Assembly (NCBI GenBank): GCA_016110215.1
Contig: JADWQD010000004.1
Coordinates: 2,790,001 to 2,854,000, forward strand
From: Capronia americana
Lineage: Eukaryota > Ascomycota > Eurotiomycetes > Chaetothyriales > Herpotrichiellaceae
Direction: 5' to 3'
Length of the DNA stretch: 64,000 bases
The notes below the pieces were generated by a model. That model did not search any database, was not told the origin of the DNA, and saw nothing but the letters and a program-made list of their open reading frames with translations. The translations under genes and the position numbers were made by a program. Below, in pieces: positions 41,306 through 54,221 of this stretch. Each line of letters opens with the position of its first letter. Within the stretch, counting starts at the first letter, position 1.

Positions 41306-44300
41306 GACATGCGGTTGTCAAATGTGCTTCACCCACGCTGGCAGCTCCACAAAGCCGACGGTCAGACCCCAGGCTGACCAGACCATGTCCTTCGTCCCAG
41401 CAAAATAGATCAGCGTTGTCGGCCGGCAGTGGAGAGGATCAAGGTCAGAAAGAGTGGCAGACGAGGTTGTGGAAAGGTGCCAGGTGGACAAAGCAGGTGC
41501 CCGCCCACCGGGCGCTGTCGTGGCAGGAAGTGCCCAAAGATCGGTGAAGGGGGACAGGGCGGAAGTCGAAGGCGTAACCGGTAAATAAGATTTCGTGGTT
41601 CCTTTTTCCTTTGTGTTCTTATGACGGAGGCCCAATGCCGAATAACGGTAAGGTAGTGCGGCTAGCCACGCCGACGGCCTAGGCTCGCGGACAAGACTCT
41701 GTGACCTGGCACGGGTGGAAGTCTGCTGGAGCTCAGACTAGACTCCGCTAGAGCTGGAAATAGAAAGAGCCACGGTCAGTCAAGATCGAAGAGGCTCACC
41801 CGCCGGGGTTGAGTCAACTGTCAGGTCCCGGTCCTAGCCCATGGATGTGGTGAGAATTCCAAAGCAAGGGATCCGCTGCCGAAAGCCTAAAATAACGGGG
41901 AGCCCGTGGTGGCCAGTAGATGAGCCGCGCGGAAGGGATCCGTTGGGTAAAACCGGAAGCTCTGACTGAGTAACTCGACAAGCTAAACACGCGACGGGCT
42001 CGACTCAGCTGTGATGCCTCGGATGTCCTTGATTGAGTGCCCCGGGTTGGGCTGGAACGGAGGCGAACTGACGATTCCAAGTGGTGACAGTGGTGGCCTG
42101 GCACCGTGCTGGTCGTGATTATAAGTGGCCACGAGTCTCGCGGCGACGGGTTGCTGGCGGCGAATCGAGGTCTGGACGAGGTCAAAAGCGAAAGGGTGAA
42201 GCTTGATGGTTGATGAGTGAAGGGAGTAGTGGAGCTCAAGAAAGCTAAATCTCGAAAGACCCAAGTCAGCCGACCCCACGGCTAACAAATAGAAATATCA
42301 CCATGACCGTCGTACTTGTCGCTGGAGGTAGCAGGCCGATGCAGGAACGGGGCCCAGCTGCATGCATGGCAGAGGTGGCCGGGGGGTCCCCTCCGGAACG
42401 TGTGCAAGCAAAGGGAGAATGGGACGGGCGGACGGAGATGGCAGCTGTCAAACTGCAACAAACATCGGGCACTGGGGTCTGGAACGGTACGAGTCCTCGG
42501 TTCAAGGATCGGGAATGGACAGACGAGACGTGTCATGGGAACAAATAGCAGAGCAGGGGTCTATTACAGACGGATGATTGAATACGGAATGTCGACAGGA
42601 GGGGGATGTGAAGGGATGAAACTTGCGAGCCACTAGACCAAAGCCCATCGTCACCACCATCGGCCCGTTGGGCAGCGGCAACAAGCGTGTGATATTGGAG
42701 GCACCCGTCTCCATCAGTATCCGAGCCAGCTAAGATCATGGCGCGGATGCCATGTTGGTGGAGTACGAGTATATGAGGAAGAGGGCAAGTTGAGTGAGAG
42801 GCGCTAGAGAAAGTCGGCGAAATCAGAAGCGCCACCTCCCACGGTACGAGGTACCCCATCTGTCGTAGCCGACGAGTCGTTATCCACTACTACCGAGTAC
42901 GTGATTGAGGAGAAACAGGTAAGAAACGGGAAGGGCGAAAGGAGGAGAAGAGCGGAGAGGGAGATCCAGGTGGAATCATTCTCCTCTCACCAGTGCCTTG
43001 AATTGGCTTGATTGTCTAGTTGTGCAGATACGCCGACCGGATAAAACCGACCATGGCGGGCCGTAGTGACAGGGAAATGAGGCTCAAATACACTCACCGC
43101 CGGAGGTGCATGTCCTGCCTGATGCATAGGATCGACGGCGAGGTGGGACGTCAACATGGCCATGTGGAGCATTGTCTCTCCTGGTTACTACACTAGAAAA
43201 ATCGAGAAGACGGACTAAACAAGCGGCGCTCTGACCTGGGACGGCCTTGATGGAGGTGGGTTCTGCCTTATCTCGAGATAAATCTTTGCCCAGCAGGGAA
43301 TTGAGTGTACGTAAAGGCAGAGGACTTGTGAGTCGCACCTCAGAGGGAAATGAGCTGTCGGACAAGAGGACAAGAGCGCAAATCCAGGCGAAAATGACGA
43401 TCTGGCGTGGGCGATCTCCGTGTTTCCTTCGCACACCGCAGCTTCCAAGCTCGATCTCGAAATCTTTCCATGCAGCTTTCCACGAATCTGAGTATGCAAA
43501 GTGGTGTTGCACTGCTCGGCCATGGCTTGTGCTAGCTCTGCTTCGATTGTGTCCCAGAAGGTTCCGTCTCAGCTAGCGGCATGGCCTCGATTCGAGCTTC
43601 ATTTCCCACTGCATCACCCCAGACCTTTGCCCTCCCACTTCCACCATGCAGCCGTTCCACGCCATCACCATGCAACACCCACGTTGTTGGGTCCGGTTTT
43701 CATCCGTCGCGGATGTGCAGGACCAGGGGTACTAAGCTGGCAAGTTTCGCTTTAGCCCGGCCTAGCAAACAAGTCCGCCACCTACCGATGGTACACAGAG
43801 TGACATCCTCTGCTCCTGTTGGTCACCCACGCCGTGACAAAGCAGTACTCCCCACGGCTGTCAGCCACGACGCGCTCCGATCCTCTCGTCAACAACTTAT
43901 CTCGAGGCTGTGCATTCACTGATTAAGCTCCATCAAGGTCTGAAATTTCAAATCCCAGTGACCGGCCCAGTCCTTGCTTGAGTTCTTCGGATGCTATCTT
44001 GGACCGACCCGGTGTTACCAGGATCCTCGCACCCAAGTGTACGATTGCAACATCGCGAGTATACGTGGCTCGATTCCCACTAGTCATCTGCAACCACGAG
44101 GCCTAGAATGGGATTCAAGGATACAGCCCTGCTCTAGACCCGAGGAACTTAGGATCACTCCCGATAGTTTGCTGCCCGGATAACGAGAAGAGGTCGAGGC
44201 TCCCTCCGAACTTCCTTCTGATGTTCTTGTTGAGAGCGCGGCCAATCCCGTCAAGCCTGGATAAGACCATACAGCTTACTATATGGAATTTCTGAAGCGA

Positions 44301-44668
44301 TGAGTCGTCTAATGCCGTGCTACGCGGGATAGAAACAATCCTGATTTGCCCGGTTCGGTACTGATCATCGGCTTCCGACTCCTACCCACCGCCACTAAGG
44401 ATGTCGAGCTTTGTTGCAACTACTTGTACGAGTGACGTTGAAAGTTGGAAGCCGCTGTGAGGAGCACAGAATTCTCTGGACAACCGAGTCTCCGTGCACC
44501 TGCCGAGCAACAACCCAGCCAGTGACACTTGCTGGATGTATCTCGCTTGTGGCAAGCTTCGGGACGTCCAGCTAATGCACGTCTACCAAACCGTAGAAAT
44601 ATCTCCTGGGCGCGCCTTGCCTCGCCTCGCTCCGTATCCGTGGCACATGACACCAAACATCAGCATAT
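41306..44668. other. Largest gene-poor gap
   Basis: 3.36 kb without a supported gene, between the start of the DUF1752-like gene and the stop of the SDR gene (both minus strand). Several overlapping frames of 60-140 codons occur in 41.8-43.9 kb, but none has a domain or consistent splice sites. GC content stays similar to the flanks, which argues against a RIP-degraded transposon. Confidence 0.45.
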
Positions 44669-46032
44669 CTATGTGCATGTATATCTGGGGCCCAATGTCA
44701 GTGCGTGTCAAGTCATCAACGCAGCGGCAACCAAGGTAGATACTCGATGGCTGCCGGTCCTAGCCGGGAAAAGCCGAGAGGGCACAGGACTTACCCTCCA
44801 TCAACTCTCAAGTCTGCTCCTGTGACATATCGGCTGGCATCACTAAGCAGATAGACGACCGCTCCCTGCAGGTCTTCAGGAGAGCCCATTTTGCCGACGG
44901 GGATCAACGATGTCCATTTCTTGTTTAGTTCCGGGTTGTCGTCGAGGATTTTCCGGGTCCTATCAGTATAGTTAGCCTGATGGTGTCGCAGCCGAAGACC
45001 AAGGAAGAACACACAAAGCCGTCAACATGTAGCCAGGGCTGATACAGTTGACGCGGATATGAGCGTGCGCCCATTCCACCGCAAAACTAGCCGCGAGATG
45101 CCTCACCGCTGCCTTTGCGGCATTGTACGGTGCCTGTGGTTGGGGTACGTTGACGATCGAGCCCGACATGCTGCCGATCATGACGATACTCCCGTGCGTG
45201 ATGTTGCGCTCCATCAGATGCCGCGCGACCGATGTACTGAACAGGTACGTCCCGTCAACATTCACGCCCCAGAGCTTCTTGATGCGTTCGTAGGGGTATG
45301 TTTCAGCAGAGAAATTTTCCGTGAATCCAGCCGAAGTCACCAGGTGGTCTATCTTGCCGTGCTGCCCAATGATTTCATCGATGCATGCATTCACTGACGC
45401 CGGGTCTGAGACGTCGGCGTAGTGAGCCGTCACTTTGGGGACGTGGTCATCAGAGCCGCTTTCTTGGTTTTCCTTCGCTACGAGCGACATCAATTCCTGA
45501 GCCTGCTTCTCGCCCTCCTCTTCTGTAGAGAAGCGTCAGCACATCGCCGCCAAATCCCAAGAGCTGTGTACGAGAGGGTGGGAATCTTACTGTTCAGATC
45601 CACAATCGCCAGATCTGCCCCCGACTGCACCAGTGCCTGCCCCATCACCAATCCCAGACCTCTCGCTCCGCCGGTCACCACAGCCGTCCGCCCTTCGAGA
45701 CTGAACGTCGGTAATGTCTTCACATACTGAATGCCGCCTCGACCCCGCAACGGGCGATCCTGAGGAAACTCTTCCTCGGGAGGATATTCGACCACGATCT
45801 CTCGATCTGTACGAGATGCAGAGCCTTCATGTGGTCCGGCTGATGTTCCCGTTGCTTCAGTCGACGCTTTATGATACGGGTCGTTCCTGTCGAGCTGCGA
45901 CGGCGTAAGTCGGAGTGCGCGGGAAGACGTCGTCGACAGCGGCCGGAAGCCAGGCGCTATCGGCGTCTTTGGAAGGGTTGCTACGCGTCGACTTGCGTGC
46001 CGCAGCAGACGGTAGGTCGCGGGTGTATTCAT
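44669..46032 (-). CDS. Mitochondrial-type short-chain dehydrogenase/reductase (arabinitol dehydrogenase-like)
   Basis: Four exons: 45591-46032, 45015-45522, 44795-44959 and a 16 nt last exon 44669-44684, giving 376 aa ending DGGYTCT. An unusually long N-terminal extension (about 110 residues) starts with a basic Arg/Ala/Ser-rich presequence and continues through REIVVEYPPEEEFPQDRPLRG. The classical SDR core follows: cofactor loop TGGARGLG (120-127), S267, Y280 and K284 (YNAAK) as the catalytic set, and SPGYMLT. Sequence style resembles fungal D-arabinitol 2-dehydrogenase / sorbose reductase-like enzymes, which interconvert polyols and ketoses using NAD(P)H. The presequence suggests mitochondria. 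The last exon is set by reading frame and a conserved-looking GGYT ending. Confidence 0.87.
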
Positions 46033-47655
46033 CTTTGGGGTCCGTGTTTGTCTCTCGCTCTCTTTGCTGAGTTACGTGTAACTCGACCTCCTTGGGCTCC
46101 TTCGCAGCGAGTTCGGGTATCCGCGGGATCAATCCTAAACCCTTATTCAATCGCAGCAAGAAATTCACTTTAATTCTGTCGGACTAGCACACGATTGAGT
46201 CGGATCCGGCCTTTGCTTCACCTCCTCGGGCGTGTGCGTTCAGTTGCTTCTTTTCAAATACGAAAAGTCCACACCCGTCACCCAAGGCCTTGGTCTGCAA
46301 ATTCAGTTTGTATAGGCAGCCTGAGCCGCGACGTCCGGAACCTTTTAAGTGTATACAATTGCACCTGGTAGTTCGAATTGTCAATTACACGCACTGAAGT
46401 CCAAGCAATACAAATCAAGTGAGAGTGAGTGAGCGATTGAGTGTGTGAGTAAGTCAAGTGGTGAGCGAGCGATTGACCAAAGTGACGTGCCTCGCAAAAA
46501 CTTTGTTGAACCTCCCAACTTTCCCAATGCAAAGGCGCGTCATATGCTCCAAGCTCAACAACCGTACAGGTTGAGGGCCCATCGCATTCGTCACCTTCTG
46601 TGGGGAAGCTACCAGACAGGGAGCCCTTTCAGGCCCCGTTACGAGTCCATGTAACGCTGATCGTCGGCTATAGCTCCTCGCGCATCTCGATCAGAGAGGC
46701 CCAGAATATTTCTAGAATCTGGACCCGACGTGCGCGAGCCGCTATGCAGCGACCATGATGATACTGTATGTATGTGTGCTGCAATTCTGTTCTGTCTCTC
46801 GATCGTCTGGTCTGCACTGCACTGCACTGCAACACATGCATTGATGGCCTTAGGTACTCTCGTACTGTACAGTAAGTACCAGGGATGCTTCCAGTACTCG
46901 TACAGTACAAGTGACTTGGACGTCTAAGTTTCCTCAGAAGGAAAGGGCGCCGAAAGGGTCAAATTCCCCCGCCAGTCCGCCTAGCGAGAACTTGTACTAC
47001 CGCACGCCACGCGTGATATCTCGCTATCGTGCATAGCCTATGTAACAAGGTAACCAAAGTACATACCTCCTGCAGGATCTGCTCCTCCTCAACACTCCCT
47101 CTCTCACTCACTCACTCAATCACTCAGCCAGTTTAATCAATCAATCAGTCTAGCAGTCTAGCGGTCTATCAGCCAGTCAAGAAACACCTCGCATGGCATG
47201 CATTCGTAAACTCTTGCAGATATATAAGAGGTTGCGGGTACCCGTTTTACTTTAGAACCCATAGAATTGCGGACGAGATCGTTTCGGTCTGGAGCCGCAG
47301 TCAGCCTCGGTCTCCTTGGTTTAATGTACAGTACTCCGTATACGCAGTATGTATGTTATTCTTTTGATCCCCCCAAGGATGGTGAGTTGGCGTCGCTGGC
47401 TGGGAGACGGAAGTAGAGGTACATAGTAGTGTGCATACGTGATAGTACTCTAATCTTGAAGGGTTTCTGAAGTCCCTGCTTGTATGTCTCAGCTTTTGAT
47501 ACCTCGTATGAATGTCCAACATAATCGGTCGATACAGTCCCATGTTCTTGGTGAGGTGCCACCGCTTGCAGCTCCTTCATGGTCCTCAAGCAAGCAGTCA
47601 ACTATATAGATTTAACTCGCTTGTCTTCCGTCTCCATGTCCTTCGGCGCTGTGCC
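46033..47655. other. Intergenic region with low-complexity tracts
   Basis: 1.62 kb between the SDR start and the POP1 stop. Two tracts stand out: a gagtgagtgag-rich run at about 46418-46476 and a ctcactcactcac / aatcaatcaatcag run at about 47095-47180, roughly complementary to each other. No gene supported. Confidence 0.5.
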
Positions 47656-50600
47656 TCAGCTACATATCTCCCAGATGCCCAATCGTCCCACACTTTCGCC
47701 CGCATTCCTGATAATACACAACCTCTTTCTTCGCTCCTTCTCCTTCTCACTCTCAATCACGCCATCGTCAAGCAAGTGGTCGTCCTGCCAGCCTTCCAGA
47801 AGCCGTTGTACCCAGATCCCACCGATGGCCGTGCCACGTCCTTCGGCCAGGTTATACCCACCACTGGTGACAAAGCCGATTAAATCATGGGCATCCGGGC
47901 AAGGAGGATGTTTATCCCACTCGGTAGGCTGCTCGAAGGGATTAAGCAATAACTTGGCCATTTCGTCTGCGCCAGGGGCAGGTCCGTCCAGCGGATTTCC
48001 TTCATCTGGGTTACTTTTCGACTCTGTCACGTCTCCCTTCCGCTTGGCGTCCCCGGTAGTCTTCCTGTGGTCTTGTCTGTTTCTGCCCTTCTTCTCCTTC
48101 GGTGGTGGGGGCATCTGCTTCGGGATCTCACCATCGCCTCGTCCAAAGGCGCTATCGGGACCCCATTTCTCGACGATCTCCTGAGGTGCATTTTTGGGCA
48201 GGACGTTTATCTTTGCGAGCGATTCACGTGGGTAAGAGGCTTGGTGGCGGGGGATGTTGGATTTGTTATTTTTGGTCTTAGGGAAGGGCTTGTTGTTCGA
48301 CGACGATTTAACATCCAGCCCAAGCCAGCGTGAGCGAAGAGCTCGAGCTCGAATCACTGCGCTTGAGGAGTTTGATGAATCTGTGGAGCTGGTGGTAGGT
48401 AAAGGCTGTGCCGGGGGAGGACCATCAGAGGGCCAGCTTTGCGGCTCCAAATTCTGGGAGAATTCCCCATTTGCGGTTGGCAGACATAGCAGAGGAGCTG
48501 CCTTCGGTTTGGGGATGGACGGTAGACGGTATATGCGCGCTGCTGGGGAGGGACTACCTTTGTCGAGCAGCATAATCCGGACAGTCATCAACGTTGGATG
48601 TTGTGTTAGAGTCGTAATTGACGGGTTCTTCAGTATCGCAATGCTCTGGGTGGGCGCGAGTTGTGTGTATCTGCATTCTGGCGTTTGATCTGGCGGCCTT
48701 TCAGGCTCTGCTTCGCTCTCTGGACTGGAAGTGTTGCGTCGGCGAGCCCGCTTTTCGGCCTCCTTAGCCTCTTTGGCCTCGGCAGCTTTTCGTTGTCGCT
48801 GTATAGGAAGTCGCGATGCCTCCTGCTCCCTGGAGGATGCATTGTTAGGCTGGGAGATTGAAACGGCTGCAGCGGTGACAGCAACGTCTGTGTCACTGAA
48901 GAGAAATTCCCAATCACAAGTCCACCCTCTCCCAACCTCGCCACGCCGACCTAGTCCCAAATCAAGCATATCCCACGCAATCCGATGCTTCGGAGGTCGT
49001 CGCATCCACGCGTCAAACCTCCTTTCGCTCTCAGTCCGTTCCCATGCTTTACCCGCTTCGGTACCCGGTAGGTCGCCGGGGAACCATGGAGTCTTCTGCT
49101 CAAAAGCTATTTGCTGTTGCTGGCTCATGCCCCCAAATCGCGGAGTGCCACCGGTGGAGAGAGGGTAGTACATCAGGGATCGCCAGACAGGGTCGACGCA
49201 ACTCCAAGGGAGGAGAACAGTCCATGTGCCTTGGGAGTTCTTGGTAGTGCTATTCTCTGCCCTCGATGCGAGTAGCATCACCGGTATCCTGGGATCCTTG
49301 GCAGTGATTGATGGTGCTTGGCCCGGAGGTGCCAGTGCTCTTCGACGATTGATTGCTTTCTGTGATGGTAAGGAATTTCTTATCAACCAGCGCGTCTTCT
49401 GCGAGAAAAGTGACGACGATGGAAGAGTCTTATCCAGAGGCCACGACGCAAGAAGCTCATTAAGATGATTTGACTCGGAGCTTGGGGGGATCTCGATCCG
49501 CCTCGGTGGGTGGTTGAACCTGGGATCGACCACATCCAAGCACAACATAGCGTTATGGGGAAGAATGCTGGGGTTATTGACGCCTGCAAGCAGCGTCCAC
49601 GACGTGTCGCTGGAGACTTCTGTTCCCAGGTGTGTTGCGAAAGGACGGAGCACACCGAGCAACGCTTCAGTCGAGCCTGGCCCTTGAATGTCGATACTTC
49701 CAATCTCGAAGCGAAGATCTTCGACCAAGACTTGCGGCCTCTGCATCTTGGCGACTTTCAGGAGCTCTTGCCAGAACTGATGGAAGGCAGAAGGGTGAAG
49801 CCGAATCACAACTCGGTGGTCGAGTTTTGACTTGCGTTTCTTCTTTCCCTGTTTGTCATTCCCGGCAGGCTGATCTGGATTTACTTTCTCAACTTCCATC
49901 TGACCTTCTGCCACACCAGACTGGGCCGGGGCACCGTCGTCGAGACCCGTCATGTCATCTGCGTTTGCAGACTTTGGTTTTTCCTTCTGGTCTTTCTCCG
50001 GTGGAAACCAAATCACCTTCACCGGTGCAATGGGCCGCTTTTCTTGATCTCGTTCGGAAATCCATCCGCCAGCAAACCGTGTGCCCGACTTCCACTTCTT
50101 CTGCAAAGACTGCGAAAGGCCTTGCGGTGTAAAACCTAGTGCTTTAAGCATGCTGTCCAAGGCGGTCTCTGTCCCCCAACAAGCGACCGTAGACATGTAG
50201 CTGGCATCCCAGGCCACGCATCCCTGTGTGCCGGCTGCTCGATGACTGGGTCTGTAACTCTTCTCCGTCGGACTCAACGGTATTGCCATTCTCCATAATG
50301 GCTCTGTAGGCCGGGTCATGTGTGCACGCTTTGTGTGCCAAAGATGAGTAGGTAGCCATGTCTTATTGACCTGCCGTTTCTTGTACTTCGTCGTGGCTTT
50401 GGGAAATTCTGACAGTGTGTTCTTCTTCAGGCGAGGTACCCGTGAAACTAGCACATGCTTAGCAGGGTCTGGCTGCTGAGCATTCGCCTTTGCTTCCTTC
50501 TTCTTCTGCCGGAATGTCTTGCGCCCCTGGTTTAGCCTCTGCAAAGCTCGAGCTGTGTCGAGTCTTATCCTCAGCTTTCGCGAGGGAGTTCGCGTTCGTT

Positions 50601-51039
50601 TGGTGACTGTTGGGGCGTTATCTTCTTTCATCTATCACCCTCCTGGTCAGCCAAGGTCAGTACGCAGCGTCTCGTGCTAGGGATATGTGAAACACACCTC
50701 ACGTTCTGCCCTCCTTCGCAATCGTCGGGGTACCTTTTTCGCATTATGGCTGGCAGTCCTCCTTCGCATGTGCCTTGGGACTTGTTGGAATGCGCGTGTA
50801 GTCAAGGATTTCCTTGCATTTCGCATGTTCTTCTCCAGAGCTGCGATTTCGAACTCTCTCGCCTTGATGAAGGACGGGATATTGAGTTCCCCCGTCGCAG
50901 ACACAGCGGCGTCGGGCCGCTGCACAGAGATCGCTCGAGCATCATGATATTTCTGTCTCTTGCGTGAGTCTGACGACTGCATAGGCTTATTGAAGCCTAG
51001 CTTACGTTTTTGCCCGGCTTGCTGAGTTGAGGGAGCCAT
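47656..51039 (-). CDS. POP1: POP1, large protein subunit of RNase P and RNase MRP
   Basis: Two exons, 50698-51039 (114 codons) and 47656-50631, with a 66 nt intron (GTGTGT..GATAG), giving 1105 aa. Exon 1 contains the signature RAFQQVPRHMRRRTASHN followed by KKVPRRLRRRAERE, and splicing continues into MKEDNAPTVTKRTR. Exon 2 carries the rest of the POP1 N-terminal domain (TWLPTHLWHTKRAHM, GTQGCVAWDASY), a POPLD domain in the centre (WTVLLPWSCVDPVWRSLMYY, PRFGGMSQQQ, FPGDLPGTEAG) and a C-terminal domain ending LCIIRNAGESVGRLGIWEI. Pop1 scaffolds the RNA subunits that cut tRNA 5' leaders and pre-rRNA in nucleus and nucleolus. Low-complexity Lys/Glu-rich inserts make it longer than the yeast protein. 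A nuclear housekeeping gene, unrelated to its neighbours. Confidence 0.95.
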
Positions 51040-54000
51040 GGCTGGGGGATGCTAGGTTCCGTTTCATTGAGTCGCGGTGCGCGTTGGATTCTTCCTCACT
51101 TCGATTTTACTAGAAAATTGACGTCATTTGAAGCTACGGGGGAGCATAGCCATGCGTGCGTGCGTGGCACTCTCGATAGTCGTAAATTGTATGCGGCTCA
51201 ATTTATTGTACATCCTGGAGGAATGTCTCTAGCGTCAGCTTCGGCGGCACTGTGGAAGCTGCACCGGCCTCGACACCATATCCGCTGTAGTGGGGACTTT
51301 GTTGTCTCAAGATATGTAATGAGATTTGGGTCTGCGCGGTTGGACAATGCCAGCCTTGAACCCCTGCGAGGTAGAAGGATTTGGGAGCCCTGTAAGGAAT
51401 GCTTTGAAAGTTGACAGGCAGCTCATGTGAACCCTCCGCAAGTGGCTGATACCAGAAAATACGGCGCATCATCGCCTCGACAACGGGCCATGATTCAGCT
51501 TCCGCAAAGGCCGCGAAGAACATCTGCCCAAGTGCCATTGCCCGAGGTGCCGCTGCAGTTTTCATGCTCCAGGACCTTAACACAATCATCTAGATCAAGA
51601 CAAAGCATACTCTTTCCGCCGGGCTTCGTGCAAATGTGGACGCAAGTGGCCTTGCCAACTCTTGTCTCGAACCCGGTGGCAGCGATTTTGCACACTGACC
51701 CACTGGGTTGTGCTTATCAAAGCTGGACAATATCACTCCAAGAACCAAGTGTTCTTCTCCAAGCCATGTTCAGTGCAAGACGATGACTGGAGACACGTGC
51801 GTAACCTCCAAAAGACCAGGCTACTCCTGCCATCACGCAAGAGCGGGTCCTGCCCTTTTTTCTGAGCCCTGGACTTTGTCAATTTTGGATAGAAGAAATG
51901 CGCTTACTCTTGAAAGGATCCTTAGGACGTCAGTCCTCGACTCCCCTGACCAGTTCTTTCGGCAAACCCTGGCAACTACTTCGCAATCAAATTAAAGACA
52001 TCTTCAGCGAGCGGGCGCCGTGGCTATGTCCGCTGGTGTTTCCGCTGGACGGAGGGGAATAATATTCCTTTCTCGGCCTCGAGTCCCTAGGAGTAATCAA
52101 AGTGGACGAGGAAAGCTTCGACGAGTCCGCTACACCCCGGATCATCGAGGTCACCTTTCAGCCCGAGAATGGGTGCTAAGGCTCTCCGGTTGGCTATCCT
52201 GTCCCCTCAGTATAAAATATGCCAAGGCCATACTGTCATTAGTGCGCCATCATTGGAGGGCACCCGAAGGTCAGAAAGCTGCTTCCGCAATATCGATACG
52301 GCTTTGGACGACTTCTGAGGACGCTTTAGCCCCCTGGTGCTTGTCCCGTTTCAAGGTAAGCTTGCGATAGGGCGACAGCTCCGTGGTAAGCACTTTCATG
52401 GGACAGGATCAATGGATACGCCCAGATCATCAAAGGATTGGCTATATTGGCTGCCAAAAGCATTGGTGCCATAAGGGGTGAGATGACTTGGGTGTAATAG
52501 TCGAGGCCGCGCGAGACACGAGGCGCTTCTTGGCCCGGGAAGGATCTAAAAGGATCGATCCTTGTACCGCTGAAGCTGACTTGTAAGGGCGAGGCTGTCT
52601 GAGAGAATGGGGTATCGGGCGTTTCAGCCGGGATGGTGAGGCCAACTTTCTCCTACGTTTTCGCCCTGACCTCACTGTCGCGCCCTGTGTATACGTGACT
52701 CGGTGTCAGAGTGCATAGCGAGACTGTGACTGCGTCCCGACGGCAGTTCTGTATTTGCTTGAGATGTGGGACTTCACGGCCCTCCAGTGCGAGGTGTAAT
52801 AATTGAGGAAAGTGAATTCGCTGGTTGGACCACCAGTCAGAATCGAACCTTGCCTCGCATCATGCCAGGAACAGCATCTTCACCCAAGTCAAGCCATTCA
52901 TATGGGTACTTTTGCGAGGCCAAATGCCGGTTGTCCGCGGACGGGAATTGAAGGAGTATAGTGTGATGGTATTTTAATGCCGATAGTTCGACTCGCAATG
53001 GACGAAAAGTCTTATATCGCCGGTACTGAAGGCTAACCGGCCTACGGAGTATGTGGTAGTCGTCGTAACTCCTCGGATGGGTACTGCTCTGTAACGAGCG
53101 GCATTGGAGGTGATGGGACGCTGGGGTAGCCGGGTAAAACTTCAAGGTTCGAGGGCGTAAGATGACAGGCGAAGATCGAGATTCGAACTTCGGACGATAC
53201 CAACTGAGACGGAGTCGATAATTCAAATACTGTAGTGAGGAAGGTGCAAAAGAACCTACCAAGAAGGCGTGAGGAGGTGTTGACTGTAGAGGGTTAGAGC
53301 AGTCCGAGATCACTAAGACAGGTCAGGTGGAGAATGATGAATGACTAATGCGTCGCACCTTTCCACAAGGCTCTTAGTCGCCATAATCAGCGTTGAGGCA
53401 GGACACTTCGGCGGTATCCCTTCCTCGTCGGCCCCTTCTTCTGGTAATTTTCCACCCAAGCGTATGTGGGGACAAACTGCTGGATAGTGTGTGCAAACCC
53501 TTTATTGAACCTTCCCTTGGGTGCTCGCGAGACGGGAAGTCGCCGCTCAAGGTTCTCGCTGCGATAGGCATGTCGTTCTTCAATCCCCGGGCAGAGTCTA
53601 TTCGCATTTGCGCTTTTTATTTCGGGTCACTCCGTGGTTGGATGCAAAGTTTCCCACAGGGCTGCAGACGACGCGCGATCGCTTTTTGGAAGCGACTTCG
53701 CTCTACCACTTTAAAGAAAGCCATACGAGAGCCGCGTGAAACGCCATACTGTTGTTAAGGTAACAGCGCCTCGAGGTTAATGCAGTTTCCGGAGAGGCTG
53801 GATCTTGTCTTCCCCGCCCCTTACCATTTCGGGGAGTGCGCTTCTGGAGGCCGACTGGCGGTCTCATTCCCATCACGTAGGTTGGTGTGCCGCCGTAAGT
53901 ATTACTAAAGATCTGTGGATGCCAGCACATGTAACAGTCACACCAATTGCGCCTACCGCTGCATACCTCCCGTCTTATGTAAACAGCGCCATCTGCAGGT

Positions 54001-54221
54001 CCAATTAACCCCGATACAACAGTCACAGTTTGCACCAAGAAGATAAGGAGACGATGAACCCCTCAACAGCACATTCACTTGTCAGCATTCGCGGCACACC
54101 GAACTCAACTGCTCTGGCATCAAAACCTGCAACACGGCACAAGCGACTTGGTCCCGATCAGCGCGCCCGCACAGACGACCGCAGCATCCCCGACGTTTCT
54201 CAACGAGCGACGGAGCGAGCG
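51040..54221. other. Gene-poor gap upstream of the AP-1-like bZIP
   Basis: About 3.2 kb with no supported gene. The minus-strand frame 51203-51589 and others have no domain. A tRNA-like fragment near 53160-53225 was examined and rejected. The last part (54054-54221) is open in frame with the bZIP and could be an N-terminal extension. Confidence 0.45.

Noticed and set aside
41814..43922. Several overlapping open frames of 60-140 codons on both strands
   Set aside because: Composition is Ser/Arg/Pro-biased, no domains, no consistent splice joins, and frames overlap on both strands.
52830..52860. Minus-strand GGTTCGATTC resembling a tRNA T-arm
   Set aside because: The flanking bases do not pair as a T stem and no other tRNA arms are present.
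53160..53225. tRNA-like sequence on the minus strand (CAGTTGGTA ... AAGTTCGAATC)
   Set aside because: The D-arm-like and T-arm-like elements are only about 15 nt apart, leaving no room for an anticodon arm, and no acceptor stem forms.
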